A program made the translations under genes and the position numbers. A DNA stretch of 64,000 bases. Source: Exiguobacterium acetylicum (GTDB lineage Bacteria > Bacillota > Bacilli > Exiguobacteriales > Exiguobacteriaceae). Shown piece by piece: positions 41,329 to 49,193 of the stretch (the first letter of the stretch is position 1; every line of letters starts with the position of its first letter). The stretch lies in assembly GCF_019890935.1 (NCBI RefSeq), contig NZ_CP082333.1, forward strand, positions 2,568,001 through 2,632,000. The letters run 5' to 3'. The notes under the pieces were generated by a model, which saw only the letters and a program-made list of their open reading frames with translations, did no database searches and was not told the origin of the DNA.

Positions 41329-42372
41329 TTATTTCGATGTAAAACGTTCCAACAAATTCAACAATGGTCGATAACGTTCGCCAAGCAAACCGAGCGACTC
41401 GACGAGAATGTCAAGAACGAGCAACAGCATGACGAGTGAGACGAGGGCACCGATCGAATTCGTCTGCGAGAACAGAATCGCCGTCATTCCGAAGATGGCA
41501 CAGAGTCCATAGATGACGAGCACGGCTTGGCGCATCGTAAAGCCGAGATCAAGCAATCGGTGATGCAGATGGGCCTTATCCGGCGCAAATGGTGGTTTTC
41601 CTTGCAATACCCGTCGAACGATCGCAAACAACGTGTCGGAAATCGGGATCCCAAGCAAAATGACCGGAACGGCAAGCGAGAACAACGTCACGTTCTTGAA
41701 TCCAAGGAGTGATAACACACCAAGCATATAGCCGAGGAACAAGGCACCGGTATCACCCATGAAAATCTTCGCTGGGTAGAAGTTATGAAACAGAAAACCG
41801 AACGTACTCATCAATAAGAGAATCGCGACGATCGTCACGTAGACGTTTCCTTGAATGACGGCAAGACTGATCAATGTCAACAAGACGATACTCGAGACAC
41901 CCGCTGCTAACCCGTCTAGTCCATCAATCAAGTTGACGGCATTCGTGATCCCGATGACCCAAAGGAACGTCAGCGGAACACTCCACCATCCGAGATATAA
42001 CTGCTGGTCGAACGGTAGATTGATGAACTCGATTCGGATCCCACCGTTTAGGACGATGACGGCAGCAACGATTTGCCCCATCAGCTTCAAACGAGCATTG
42101 AGTTGGAATCGATCATCCAGTGCACCGGTCAAAATAATAACGAACCCACCGACTAAAATGTGCGTCGCATACGGACTCGAAGGTTGTAAGATGAAATAAC
42201 CGATCATGAAGGCGATATAGATCGCTAATCCGCCAAGTCGCGGCATGATTCGGACGTGTACTTTTCGCGCGTCCGGACTGTCAACGGCACCGACTGCAAT
42301 CGCAAAGCGTTTCACGACGGGTGTGATCAGTAAGGCGGCGATAAAACAGACGATGGACGCAGTCCATAACAT
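41329..42372 (-). CDS. tagO: UDP-GlcNAc:undecaprenyl-phosphate GlcNAc-1-phosphate transferase TagO
   Basis: A 347-residue enzyme that starts wall teichoic acid or related polymer synthesis on the inner face of the membrane. Catalytic landmarks are ALDDRF (Asp pair), NAVNLIDGLDGLAAG, FMGDTGALFLGYMLG, and the His-rich loop DKAHLHHRLLDLG. About ten helices. It belongs to the MraY/WecA/TagO family; the Bacillus-like yvyE-LCP-tagO neighbourhood supports the TagO name, although three genes now lie between. ATG 42372 starts the frame. Confidence 0.93.
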   Translation of the reverse strand: MLWTASIVCFIAALLITPVVKRFAIAVGAVDSPDARKVHVRIMPRLGGLAIYIAFMIGYFILQPSSPYATHILVGGFVIILTGALDDRFQLNARLKLMGQIVAAVIVLNGGIRIEFINLPFDQQLYLGWWSVPLTFLWVIGITNAVNLIDGLDGLAAGVSSIVLLTLISLAVIQGNVYVTIVAILLLMSTFGFLFHNFYPAKIFMGDTGALFLGYMLGVLSLLGFKNVTLFSLAVPVILLGIPISDTLFAIVRRVLQGKPPFAPDKAHLHHRLLDLGFTMRQAVLVIYGLCAIFGMTAILFSQTNSIGALVSLVMLLLVLDILVESLGLLGERYRPLLNLLERFTSK

Positions 42373-42403
42373 AGTAACATCACGCTCCTGCGCGAATTAT
42401 ATC

Positions 42404-42433
42404 ATAAAAAAAAAGAGCCGACGAGCGGCTCTT
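42404..42433 (-). terminator. Terminator of the Rok-like gene
   Basis: Minus-strand stem AAGAGCCG / CGGCTCTT with loop CTCGT, followed by nine T residues; the left arm overlaps the stop codon. Confidence 0.9.
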
Positions 42434-42833
42434 ACATGAAGATTGGTACTTCAGCAGCTGGATCATATGTATAGATACCGCGCCCGACTTTTTTGATGGC
42501 AGGGTTTGCCTGTTCGACTTTCGCCATCAATTGGTAGATGTTACTAATTTGGTGACGGTAACGCAATTCAAGCTCCATTTGGATGTCGCGTGCTGTCATC
42601 GATTCACGCTCGCGCATCAAATCGCTGATTTGGTGCACGTAGACTTCTAGCGGGTACCGTTGGTTGACGCGACGTTGTTTTAACGGACGCTCATGCGTGA
42701 CGGCGACTTCTTGCGAATGTTCTCCCGTTCCACGGCTTAATTCCGAGATCAGATACTCGGCACGCCGCTGTAAGCGACGGTATTCCTCTTCGATTTCCAT
42801 TAGTTCGCGGTAGATATGTTCACTGTTACCCAT
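42432..42833 (-). CDS. Rok-like winged-helix DNA-binding protein
   Basis: A 133-residue protein with the layout of Bacillus Rok. An N-terminal coiled coil (EHIYRELMEIEEEYRRLQRRAEYLISEL) that would oligomerise is followed by a basic linker (RPLKQRRVNQRYPLE) and a C-terminal winged helix. Its end, ISNIYQLMAKVEQANPAIKKVGRGIYTY, resembles the Rok end with its pattern of P, two Lys and R-G-x-Y. Rok binds AT-rich, often acquired DNA and silences it, and also represses comK. Coupled with the 300-bp AT-rich gap upstream and the AT-rich glycosyltransferase island in this window, a silencing role is a reasonable inference. It is shorter than Bacillus Rok (about 190 residues). It is a single-gene unit. 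Confidence 0.75.
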   Translation of the reverse strand: MGNSEHIYRELMEIEEEYRRLQRRAEYLISELSRGTGEHSQEVAVTHERPLKQRRVNQRYPLEVYVHQISDLMRERESMTARDIQMELELRYRHQISNIYQLMAKVEQANPAIKKVGRGIYTYDPAAEVPIFM

Positions 42834-43126
42834 TCCTTGCCCCTCTTTCCTTTTTTATACATTAATGTTTCAATCGTGTTTCATTTGTATGTATTTTGAA
42901 ATATTTTAAACTATAATTTGCCTTGATAATATATAATTTCTTTAATTATTTAATTATCCTGTAATATTTTCATATCCTTACCGATAAATTGGCTACACCT
43001 CATATTAACAGAAAGGAATGAAAACGGAACATATAATTTCGACATTTAACTATTTTAATAATACTTAAGTTCTACTAATTCAATATATATCTTTCTTATT
43101 TTACCGAAAAGGAGACTGGGAATTTA
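42834..43126. other. AT-rich intergenic region between divergent Rok-like and amidase genes
   Basis: About 290 bases with long A/T tracts and several TATAAT-like words (for example in ATATATAATTTC and ACATATAATTTCG), far more AT-rich than its flanks. It must hold both promoters, but I cannot choose among the many -10-like sequences. AAAAGGAG at 43106-43113 is the amidase ribosome site. Such DNA would be a natural target for a Rok-type protein. Confidence 0.55.
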
Positions 43127-44614
43127 ATGGGCAAATTACCTAAAACACTTCGGACCGCTCTAGTACTTTCGTTGGTATCCGGTTGCTTCGCCTCTACTTC
43201 TTCTACTGTATCGGCTGCTTCTGGTACAACCTTTACGAAAACCTCGTATCAGACGACGGATGCTTTGAATCTACGTAGCTCGAATTCGACGTCTTCTAAA
43301 AAATTGTTGACGATCCCAAAGACGACGAAAGTCACCTCGAGCTATCGAAAAGGCTCTTGGTATAAGTTGTCATATAAAGGAAAAACGGGCTATGTGACTG
43401 GATCTTATCTGAAAAAGATCGAGAGTGGCACTTCTTTTTCGAAGACGTCTTATAAGACGACGGATGCGCTATCCTTACGCAGTGCGGCAACGACATCTTC
43501 CACTCGATTACTGACGATTCCTAAAGGCGCCGGTGTACAATCAAGTTTCAAAAGCGGGAATTGGTACAAAGTGATCTATGCAAATAAGACGGGTTATGTT
43601 TCTGGCTCTTATTTAAAGAAAGTGACTACACCAGCCAAAACGACGGTCTATACGACGACGGATCGCTTGAATTTCCGTTCGTCTCCTTCGACATCCGGAA
43701 ACGTCCTGACGACGATTCCAAGTGGAACTGCCGTCCATTCCCTCGCCGTTAAATCGAATTGGCACACGGTCCAGTACCAAGGGAAAACGGGGTATGTCAT
43801 GGGAACGTATCTGAAGAAAGGGACTTCCGTTCCTGCCTCGACGACTGGAAACGTCGATTATAGTGGTTCAAAGATGTATGTGTTGATCCCGTCAGGCAAT
43901 AGTGTCGCGCTTCGTGCGAGCGCGTCGACGCTCAGTGGTCAAATCGCTCGTCTTGGACGCGGTACTCCTGTCGTCGTCACGAATCCGCGTCATCAAACGA
44001 AAGGCTTCGTTGCTGTCCGGACGGCAAGTGGTCAAAGCGGTTATGTCGATGCGACGTATCTGACGTTGTTCCAACCGGCACCATCGAATCGTCCACTTCT
44101 CGTCCTTGATCCGGGTCACGGCGGACACGACGCAGGTGCAGTTCGTTACGGCGTTGCTGAACGCGACATCGTCCTTGCTGTCACGAAACAAGTTGCCGAG
44201 CGTCTTGCCGGAAAAGTCGATGTGACGATGTCACGCTATACGAACGACTACTATCCGTCACTTGGAGAGCGAAGTGCCCTTGCGAACAGTCATGCAACGA
44301 CTGCTTTCGTCAGTGTCCACATCAATGCTTCAACGAGTATGCAAGCATACGGAGCAGAGACCTTCTACTATAAAGGCGCATCTTCGATCAACCTTGCTCG
44401 TAATGTCCAACAACGCCTCGTCTCCTACGCCGGCATGCGCGACCGAAGCGTTCACTATGCGAACTATGCCGTCATTCGTGGTACGAAAGCACCGTCGATT
44501 CTAGCGGAACTCGGGTTCCTCTCGAACAGCGCGGATCGTGCGAAACTGACGAACGCATCGTATCAGTCACGTTACGCGCAAGCAATCGCAGACGGTATTC
44601 TCGCCTCACTTTAA
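43127..44614 (+). CDS. Exported N-acetylmuramoyl-L-alanine amidase with SH3 repeats
   Basis: A 495-residue secreted autolysin that cuts the bond between MurNAc and the stem peptide. The signal peptide is MGKLPKTLRTALVLSLVSGCF...VSA. Four bacterial SH3 domains follow at about residues 37-100, 104-168, 172-237 and 245-320, the first three with the repeated TTDALNLRS/LSLRS/RLNFRS and KTGYV pattern. The catalytic Amidase_3 domain (about 325-495) has Zn ligands in DPGHGGHD, AERD and VHINAS and the catalytic Glu in ILAELGFLSN. It lies 1 kb from secA2-slaP. SH3-bearing autolysins are known accessory-Sec cargo in Listeria, so this protein is a candidate cargo (inference). Confidence 0.94.
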   Translation: MGKLPKTLRTALVLSLVSGCFASTSSTVSAASGTTFTKTSYQTTDALNLRSSNSTSSKKLLTIPKTTKVTSSYRKGSWYKLSYKGKTGYVTGSYLKKIESGTSFSKTSYKTTDALSLRSAATTSSTRLLTIPKGAGVQSSFKSGNWYKVIYANKTGYVSGSYLKKVTTPAKTTVYTTTDRLNFRSSPSTSGNVLTTIPSGTAVHSLAVKSNWHTVQYQGKTGYVMGTYLKKGTSVPASTTGNVDYSGSKMYVLIPSGNSVALRASASTLSGQIARLGRGTPVVVTNPRHQTKGFVAVRTASGQSGYVDATYLTLFQPAPSNRPLLVLDPGHGGHDAGAVRYGVAERDIVLAVTKQVAERLAGKVDVTMSRYTNDYYPSLGERSALANSHATTAFVSVHINASTSMQAYGAETFYYKGASSINLARNVQQRLVSYAGMRDRSVHYANYAVIRGTKAPSILAELGFLSNSADRAKLTNASYQSRYAQAIADGILASL

Positions 44615-44627
44615 ATCAACGCCATAT

Positions 44628-44661
44628 CAAAAAGGATCGCTCAGGGAAGCGATCCTTTTTG
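44628..44661. terminator. Terminator after the amidase gene
   Basis: Stem AAAAAGGATCGCT / AGCGATCCTTTTT with loop CAGGGA, symmetric, between the convergent amidase and beta-phosphoglucomutase genes. Confidence 0.9.
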
Positions 44662-44707
44662 CATACACATAACTTTCAAGGAATGTCCTTCACCATCAGG
44701 GAATGGT

Positions 44708-45379
44708 TCAGACAAAGGAGCGACTAGCGAGGATTTGCTCAAGGGATAGCAAATCTGTCGAATCGACACGATAGTCTGCCTCATGGAGCGCCGACTCCGG
44801 TCCAACTCCGACGGCATACATGCCGGCAGCGTGGATGGCAGTGATGCCAGCTGTCGCATCTTCTACACCGATGCAACGGCTCGGTTCGACGTCGAGTGCT
44901 TCTGCAGCACGGAGAAACACTTCAGGGTGTGGTTTCGATTGTGCAACGGTCGCAGCGTCTACGATGTCATCGAAATAGTGTCGGACCTTTAGTGCCTCGA
45001 CGACCATCAGCGCATTTTTAGAGGCGGACGCCATTCCGATCTTCAGTCCAGCGTTTCGGATTTCATCGAGGAATGCAGTGATTCCAGGAAGAAGATCCTG
45101 TTCAGAGATATGTTGGATCAATGTGACGTAGTGTTCGTTTTTCTTCGCAGCAAGTGCTAGCTTCTCTTCCTCCGAAAAAGCGTTCTGTTTTCCACCAAGC
45201 GCAAGGATACGCTCGAGTGAATCCATCCGGCTGACACCTTTTAATGTCTCATTGAATTCCCGGTCGAACGGGATATCCAAATCCTCTCCAAGTTGTTTCC
45301 ACGCTAAGTAATGATACTCTGCTGTATCGGTAATTACGCCGTCTAAATCAAAAATGACCGCTTCGATCGTTGGTGCCAT
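44708..45379 (-). CDS. pgmB: Beta-phosphoglucomutase (HAD superfamily)
   Basis: A 223-residue enzyme that interconverts beta-glucose 1-phosphate and glucose 6-phosphate after phosphorolysis of maltose or trehalose. HAD motif I is IFDLDGVITDTAEYHYLAWK, with the nucleophile and acid/base Asp of the beta-PGM type; LKGVSRMDSLERIL is the cap signature, followed by GMASASKNA (motif II) and KPHPEVFLRAAEAL and CIGVEDATAGITAIHAAGM (motifs III and IV). ATG 45379 with AAAGGATGG upstream. It stands alone, away from any maltose phosphorylase, and its promoter carries catabolite-type operators. Confidence 0.92.
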   Translation of the reverse strand: MAPTIEAVIFDLDGVITDTAEYHYLAWKQLGEDLDIPFDREFNETLKGVSRMDSLERILALGGKQNAFSEEEKLALAAKKNEHYVTLIQHISEQDLLPGITAFLDEIRNAGLKIGMASASKNALMVVEALKVRHYFDDIVDAATVAQSKPHPEVFLRAAEALDVEPSRCIGVEDATAGITAIHAAGMYAVGVGPESALHEADYRVDSTDLLSLEQILASRSFV

Positions 45380-45436
45380 CCGACATCCATCCTTTCTTCC
45401 ATCGTCCATGAAAGGCAAGAAATCGAATGACTTTGC

Positions 45437-45448
45437 GCAAACGATTGC
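45437..45448 (-). promoter_or_regulatory. LacI-family operator in the pgmB leader
   Basis: Near-perfect palindrome GCAAACGATTGC with a central CG, the shape bound by LacI-family sugar repressors. It lies about 20 bases downstream of the pgmB -10 box, where a bound repressor would block the polymerase. Confidence 0.6.
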
Positions 45449-45464
45449 ACTTGCCTTATGAATA

Positions 45465-45493
45465 ATTTTACTGGTTCTTCCGAATCTTTGCAA
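45465..45493 (-). promoter_or_regulatory. pgmB promoter with cre-like site over the -35
   Basis: Minus strand TTGCAA (45488-45493), 17 bases, TAAAAT (45465-45470). The cre-like TGCAAGCGTTATCA (plus strand 45489-45502, one mismatch to the CcpA consensus) covers the -35 box. Confidence 0.65.
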
Positions 45494-45547
45494 GCGTTAT
45501 CAAATATTTCTGATTTTCTATTTTTAAGCACGAAACACGTTAATTTT

Positions 45548-45561
45548 GATAACGCTTTCAA
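45548..45561. promoter_or_regulatory. CcpA-type cre site
   Basis: TGATAACGCTTTCA fits the cre consensus TGWNANCGNTNWCA at every fixed position, on either strand. It lies between the pgmB and secA2 promoters, about 55 bases upstream of the secA2 -10 region. Confidence 0.6.
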
Positions 45562-45618
45562 TTTTAAGGGAATGTTTTACTTATTTCGTTCTTTACTATT
45601 CGTTTTACATTTTTTAAC

Positions 45619-45627
45619 TGCTATAAT
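45619..45627 (+). promoter_or_regulatory. Extended -10 promoter of secA2
   Basis: TGCTATAAT, a consensus -10 with the TGn extension, 31 bases before the secA2 start. No clear -35 box is seen. Confidence 0.6.
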
Positions 45628-45658
45628 GAATCTCATAGCATATGAGGGAGTGACGAAG

Positions 45659-48022
45659 ATGTTTCAACGTGTTAAACAGTTGTTGAATGATCAAAGTCGA
45701 AGAATTCATCGTTATGAAAAAATCGTAACGACGATCAATAGCCTAGAACGAGAAATGGAACAAACATCCGATCAAGCGTTACGTGAATTGACCGCCTCAT
45801 TACGTGAGCGGCTACAAGCCGGAGAACGAATCGATGCAATCACACCAATGGCATTCGCCCTTGTCCGAGAAGCGAGTAAACGAACGCTCGGCTTACGGCA
45901 TTACGATGTTCAGCTCATGGGCGGTCTGGCGTTACTTGAAGGACAAATCGCCGAGATGGCGACCGGTGAAGGAAAGACGCTTGTTGCTTCACTCGCGAGC
46001 TTCACTCAGGCGCTTCACGGAAAAGGTGTCCACGTCATTACCGTCAATGAGTATCTGGCACAACGCGATGCGGAGCAAATCGGTCAGATTCACCGATTTT
46101 TAGGGTTACAGGTCGGAATCAATTCTGCTGAAGCTACGTTTGAGGAAAAACGGATCGCCTACGCTGCAGACATTACATACGGTGTCGGGACTGAATTCGG
46201 GTTCGATTACCTGCGCGATCATCTAATCATGGAGCCGACGGAACGTCTGCAACGTCCGCTTCATTTCGCCTTGATCGACGAAGTCGATAGCATTTTAATC
46301 GATGAAGCGAAAACGCCACTCATCATGGCGGAACGAGACAGTGTCCACGAAGGGTTACAGCAACTCGTCCGTCATGTCGTCCAGACCTTCGAAGACGAGC
46401 GGGATTATACGTTCGACGAAGAGATTAAAGCGGTCGCCTTGACTGACCAGGGGATCGAGACGATCGAAGAGGCGTTTGCGATCGATCATCTGTTTGCTGC
46501 TGAGCACTCCGTCCTCTTCCATTACGTCATTCAAGCCTTACGTGCTCATGTCGTCCTCAAGCGGGATGTCGACTATATCGTCAAGGATCAAAAAATCGCG
46601 CTCGTCGACCTCTTCACGGGTCGTCTGATGGAAGGACGCAGTCTATCCGACGGGTTACATCAGGCACTTGAAGCAAAAGAAGATGTTCCCGTCACGGAAG
46701 AGAACCGGACGACAGCACAAATCACGATTCAGCATTATTTCCGTCTCTATCATCAGGTGGCAGGAATGACGGGCACAGCGGCGACGTCACGGGAGGAGTT
46801 CCAAAAGACGTACGGGATGGATGTCGTGACGATTCCATCGAATCGACCGAAAATCCGGATCGATGCGGAGGACGTCATTTTTGCGACGCGTGACGAAAAA
46901 TTAGAAGCGATCGCGCTGGCGACGAAATCGGCACACGTCACGGGACGACCAGTTCTGATCGGTACTTCATCGATTGAACAGTCCTTACGCGTTGCGAAGA
47001 CACTTGATACACACGGACTCACCTACGAGATCCTGAACGCAAAAACCGTCGATCAGGAAGTCCGGATCATCGCTTCAGCCGGACAAGCCGGTCGAATCAC
47101 GATCGCCACGAACATGGCAGGTCGCGGAACGGATATTTTACTTGATGAAACGGCACAACAACAAGGCGGCTTGTTCGTCATCGGAACAGAACGCCATGAA
47201 TCAATCCGGATCGACAACCAACTCCGGGGTCGGGCAGGTCGCCAAGGCGATCCCGGATTGACGCAATTTTATCTCTCGCTCGAAGATGAACTGCCTCGTC
47301 GTTTCGCGCGCGACCGTCTCGCACGCGTGCAACAAAAAGTACGGGATGCTTCCGGTCCACTGGCTTCACGTGACGTTCGGGATCTATTGCAGTTCGCTCA
47401 GTCGACGTGTGAATCCGTCAATCGGAGTGTTCGGGATGAACTCGTTCAGCTCGAAGAAGTCATCAGCGAACAACGACAAGCAATCTATCATCTCCGCAAC
47501 AGAATCGTTGATGTGACGTCACTTGAAGACATCGTCCAACCGTTTGCCGGACGTGTCTTGCCGTCGATCATCGACCAAACACTTTCTGACGATCTCGTCC
47601 CGGAAGAATGGCCGCTGGCTCTCGTCACGACAGAACTCGAGCAACTGTTGCATCAACCGGTCACGTTGGAACGACTGGAAACGATCGACGAGATGCAACG
47701 CCAACTTGAACCGCTGATTGCTGACACCGAAGCCTTACTCGTTGCCCATGTTGCGGCTGAAAAAGAAACCGTCAAACGCTTCATCCTCCTTGCACTGGAT
47801 GAGCAATGGACGCGCCACTTAACTGCCATGAACAGCTTAAAAGAAGGAATCCACCTCCGAAGTTACGGACAAGAACAACCAGTCCGCATCTTTGAGCGGG
47901 AAGGCATGGATTACTTCGAATATGCCATAGCGAGTTTCGAAAAGCAGGTCCTTTCTGGCATCTGCCGCGCCGAACAGACACACGATAGCGAAGGAGAACT
48001 GCATCATGCACACGTCGAATGA
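45659..48022 (+). CDS. secA2: Accessory Sec translocase ATPase SecA2
   Basis: A 787-residue SecA paralogue that drives export of a small set of surface proteins. Walker A is MATGEGKT, the DEAD-type box is LIDEVDSILIDEAKTP, the preprotein cross-linking region and helicase half show MTGTAATSREEF, ATNMAGRGTDI and RGRAGRQGDPG. It is shorter than housekeeping SecA and lacks the C-terminal cysteine zinc-finger tail. The C-terminal scaffold is typical (DEQWTRHLTAMNSLKEGIHLRSYGQ). ATG 45659 with GAGGGAG 8 bases upstream is preferred; the longer frame covers the promoter. slaP overlaps its 3' end by 17 bases, the same pairing as in Bacillus anthracis. Confidence 0.95.
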   Translation: MFQRVKQLLNDQSRRIHRYEKIVTTINSLEREMEQTSDQALRELTASLRERLQAGERIDAITPMAFALVREASKRTLGLRHYDVQLMGGLALLEGQIAEMATGEGKTLVASLASFTQALHGKGVHVITVNEYLAQRDAEQIGQIHRFLGLQVGINSAEATFEEKRIAYAADITYGVGTEFGFDYLRDHLIMEPTERLQRPLHFALIDEVDSILIDEAKTPLIMAERDSVHEGLQQLVRHVVQTFEDERDYTFDEEIKAVALTDQGIETIEEAFAIDHLFAAEHSVLFHYVIQALRAHVVLKRDVDYIVKDQKIALVDLFTGRLMEGRSLSDGLHQALEAKEDVPVTEENRTTAQITIQHYFRLYHQVAGMTGTAATSREEFQKTYGMDVVTIPSNRPKIRIDAEDVIFATRDEKLEAIALATKSAHVTGRPVLIGTSSIEQSLRVAKTLDTHGLTYEILNAKTVDQEVRIIASAGQAGRITIATNMAGRGTDILLDETAQQQGGLFVIGTERHESIRIDNQLRGRAGRQGDPGLTQFYLSLEDELPRRFARDRLARVQQKVRDASGPLASRDVRDLLQFAQSTCESVNRSVRDELVQLEEVISEQRQAIYHLRNRIVDVTSLEDIVQPFAGRVLPSIIDQTLSDDLVPEEWPLALVTTELEQLLHQPVTLERLETIDEMQRQLEPLIADTEALLVAHVAAEKETVKRFILLALDEQWTRHLTAMNSLKEGIHLRSYGQEQPVRIFEREGMDYFEYAIASFEKQVLSGICRAEQTHDSEGELHHAHVE

Positions 48023-48767
48023 AGTGTTCCGTCCCCCGCTCTATTTCACGGAGGACATGCCGATCGTCAAGGAAGACGAATACGTCTTTCGTCACGTCGC
48101 GAAACAACTACCTGAGTTACAGGTCAATCAGATGGCGATCCATCTGTTTCAAGTCTTATCGCGTCGTCCGCTTCAAGTCATTGCCTTATTCCAAAACACG
48201 TTGTCTCGGTCGTTCCATCTGAATGATCTTGTCGTCCTTGCGCTCTCCGGTGACGAACTCGTCGCTCGCAAAGTCCTCAGTATCGAAGAAGTTTCCGTCA
48301 TACTCCCGATGGCGACGTTGCCGCTCTGGTTGACGTTTGAAGAAGATGACTGTTTCGTCGCCCTCGAACAGTTGACGGAACCGCTACAACTCGTCTTCTC
48401 AAGCGAGACGCTGACTGAGATTTTCATCGACGATGACTTCACGGAACCCGAGCAACGGATGATTCGTCAAGTCGCTTATTCGCACCCGACACCTCCAGCA
48501 GATGGCTGGTCTCTCTTACCGGTCTCGATCATGCGCGAGCCGGATACTGTGACGGCGACCGTCCTCGTCCGTAATGCCAGCGATCAGACACTGACGCTCG
48601 AGGCGCTAACGTTCGAATTGATGGATGACGAGACGCCACTCGCAGACGTCACCCATCCTGGCTTGTCCTTACCTGCTCATAGCCAACATGCGATCCGTCT
48701 CCGTTTCGCCTACACCGCAACAGATGTCCCTGCATTCGGTCTCCGTTATCTTCCTCCCTCTTCCTAA
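48006..48767 (+). CDS. slaP: Accessory Sec system S-layer assembly protein (SlaP-like)
   Basis: A 253-residue cytoplasmic protein with two copies of the SLAP domain. The second (about 155-250) is clear: VAYSHPTPPADGWSLLPVSIM, TATVLVRNASDQTLTLEALTFEL and LPAHSQHAIRLRF. The first (about 25-120) shows the diverged counterpart VFRHVAKQLPELQVNQMAIHLFQV and HLNDLVVLALSGD. In Bacillus anthracis SlaP works with SecA2 to secrete S-layer proteins. AAGGAGAA lies 9 bases before its ATG inside secA2. No S-layer gene is in this window, so the cargo must lie elsewhere or be other wall proteins. Confidence 0.85.
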   Translation: MHTSNEVFRPPLYFTEDMPIVKEDEYVFRHVAKQLPELQVNQMAIHLFQVLSRRPLQVIALFQNTLSRSFHLNDLVVLALSGDELVARKVLSIEEVSVILPMATLPLWLTFEEDDCFVALEQLTEPLQLVFSSETLTEIFIDDDFTEPEQRMIRQVAYSHPTPPADGWSLLPVSIMREPDTVTATVLVRNASDQTLTLEALTFELMDDETPLADVTHPGLSLPAHSQHAIRLRFAYTATDVPAFGLRYLPPSS

Positions 48768-48802
48768 AAAAACGTCTCGGCACAAGATGCCGAGACGTTT
48801 TG
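48766..48802. terminator. Bidirectional terminator
   Basis: Stem AAAACGTCTCGGCA / TGCCGAGACGTTTT with loop CAAGA, between convergent slaP and the Asp23 gene. Confidence 0.9.
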
Positions 48803-48803
48803 C

Positions 48804-49136
48804 TTATCCTTTTAAGAGTCCGATGACGCGGACGTTGATTGCTTTTGGTTGGAACGCGAGCATGTTTTCCATGTCTTGTGCGATCCGTTCTTGGACTTTT
48901 CCAGCTGTCTTGATGATCGACATGCCGTATTTGATATGCACGGACAGACTGACCGTGATGTCGCCACCGACATCTTCGACTTTTACGAGTTTGACCATCT
49001 GTTTTTCCTGCAGTTTCGAATCATCTGCTGTAAAGGCGATACCTTCCGTTTCTTGAACGGCTACCCCTGCGATGACCTCGATGACTTGTTGCGAGACGTT
49101 CACGACACCGTCCGCATTATTTAAATTATATGACAT
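48804..49136 (-). CDS. Asp23/Gls24 family envelope stress protein
   Basis: A 110-residue protein of the Asp23 (DUF322) family, cytoplasmic and often membrane-associated through partner proteins. Family features: VVNVSQQVIEVIAGVAVQETEGIAF, VGGDITVSLSVHIKYGMSI and KVQERIAQDMENMLAFQPKAINVRVIGL. ATG 49136 is chosen, though a GTG three codons upstream cannot be excluded because purine-rich ribosome-site sequences surround both. It is probably a single-gene unit. Asp23 proteins respond to alkaline or envelope stress in other Bacillota. Confidence 0.9.
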   Translation of the reverse strand: MSYNLNNADGVVNVSQQVIEVIAGVAVQETEGIAFTADDSKLQEKQMVKLVKVEDVGGDITVSLSVHIKYGMSIIKTAGKVQERIAQDMENMLAFQPKAINVRVIGLLKG

Positions 49137-49193
49137 ACCTTCCACGCCCTTCGTCTAGTAATCCATCTATCTTAAAGTGTAATGCATTCCGCC

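Noticed and set aside
42880-43110. Several TATAAT-like words as promoters of the amidase or Rok-like genes
   Set aside because: In DNA this AT-rich such words are expected by chance and none has a well-spaced -35 box.
43230-44090. Internal repeats in the amidase as a DNA-level tandem array
   Set aside because: They are diverged SH3 domain repeats at protein level, with no tandem DNA identity.
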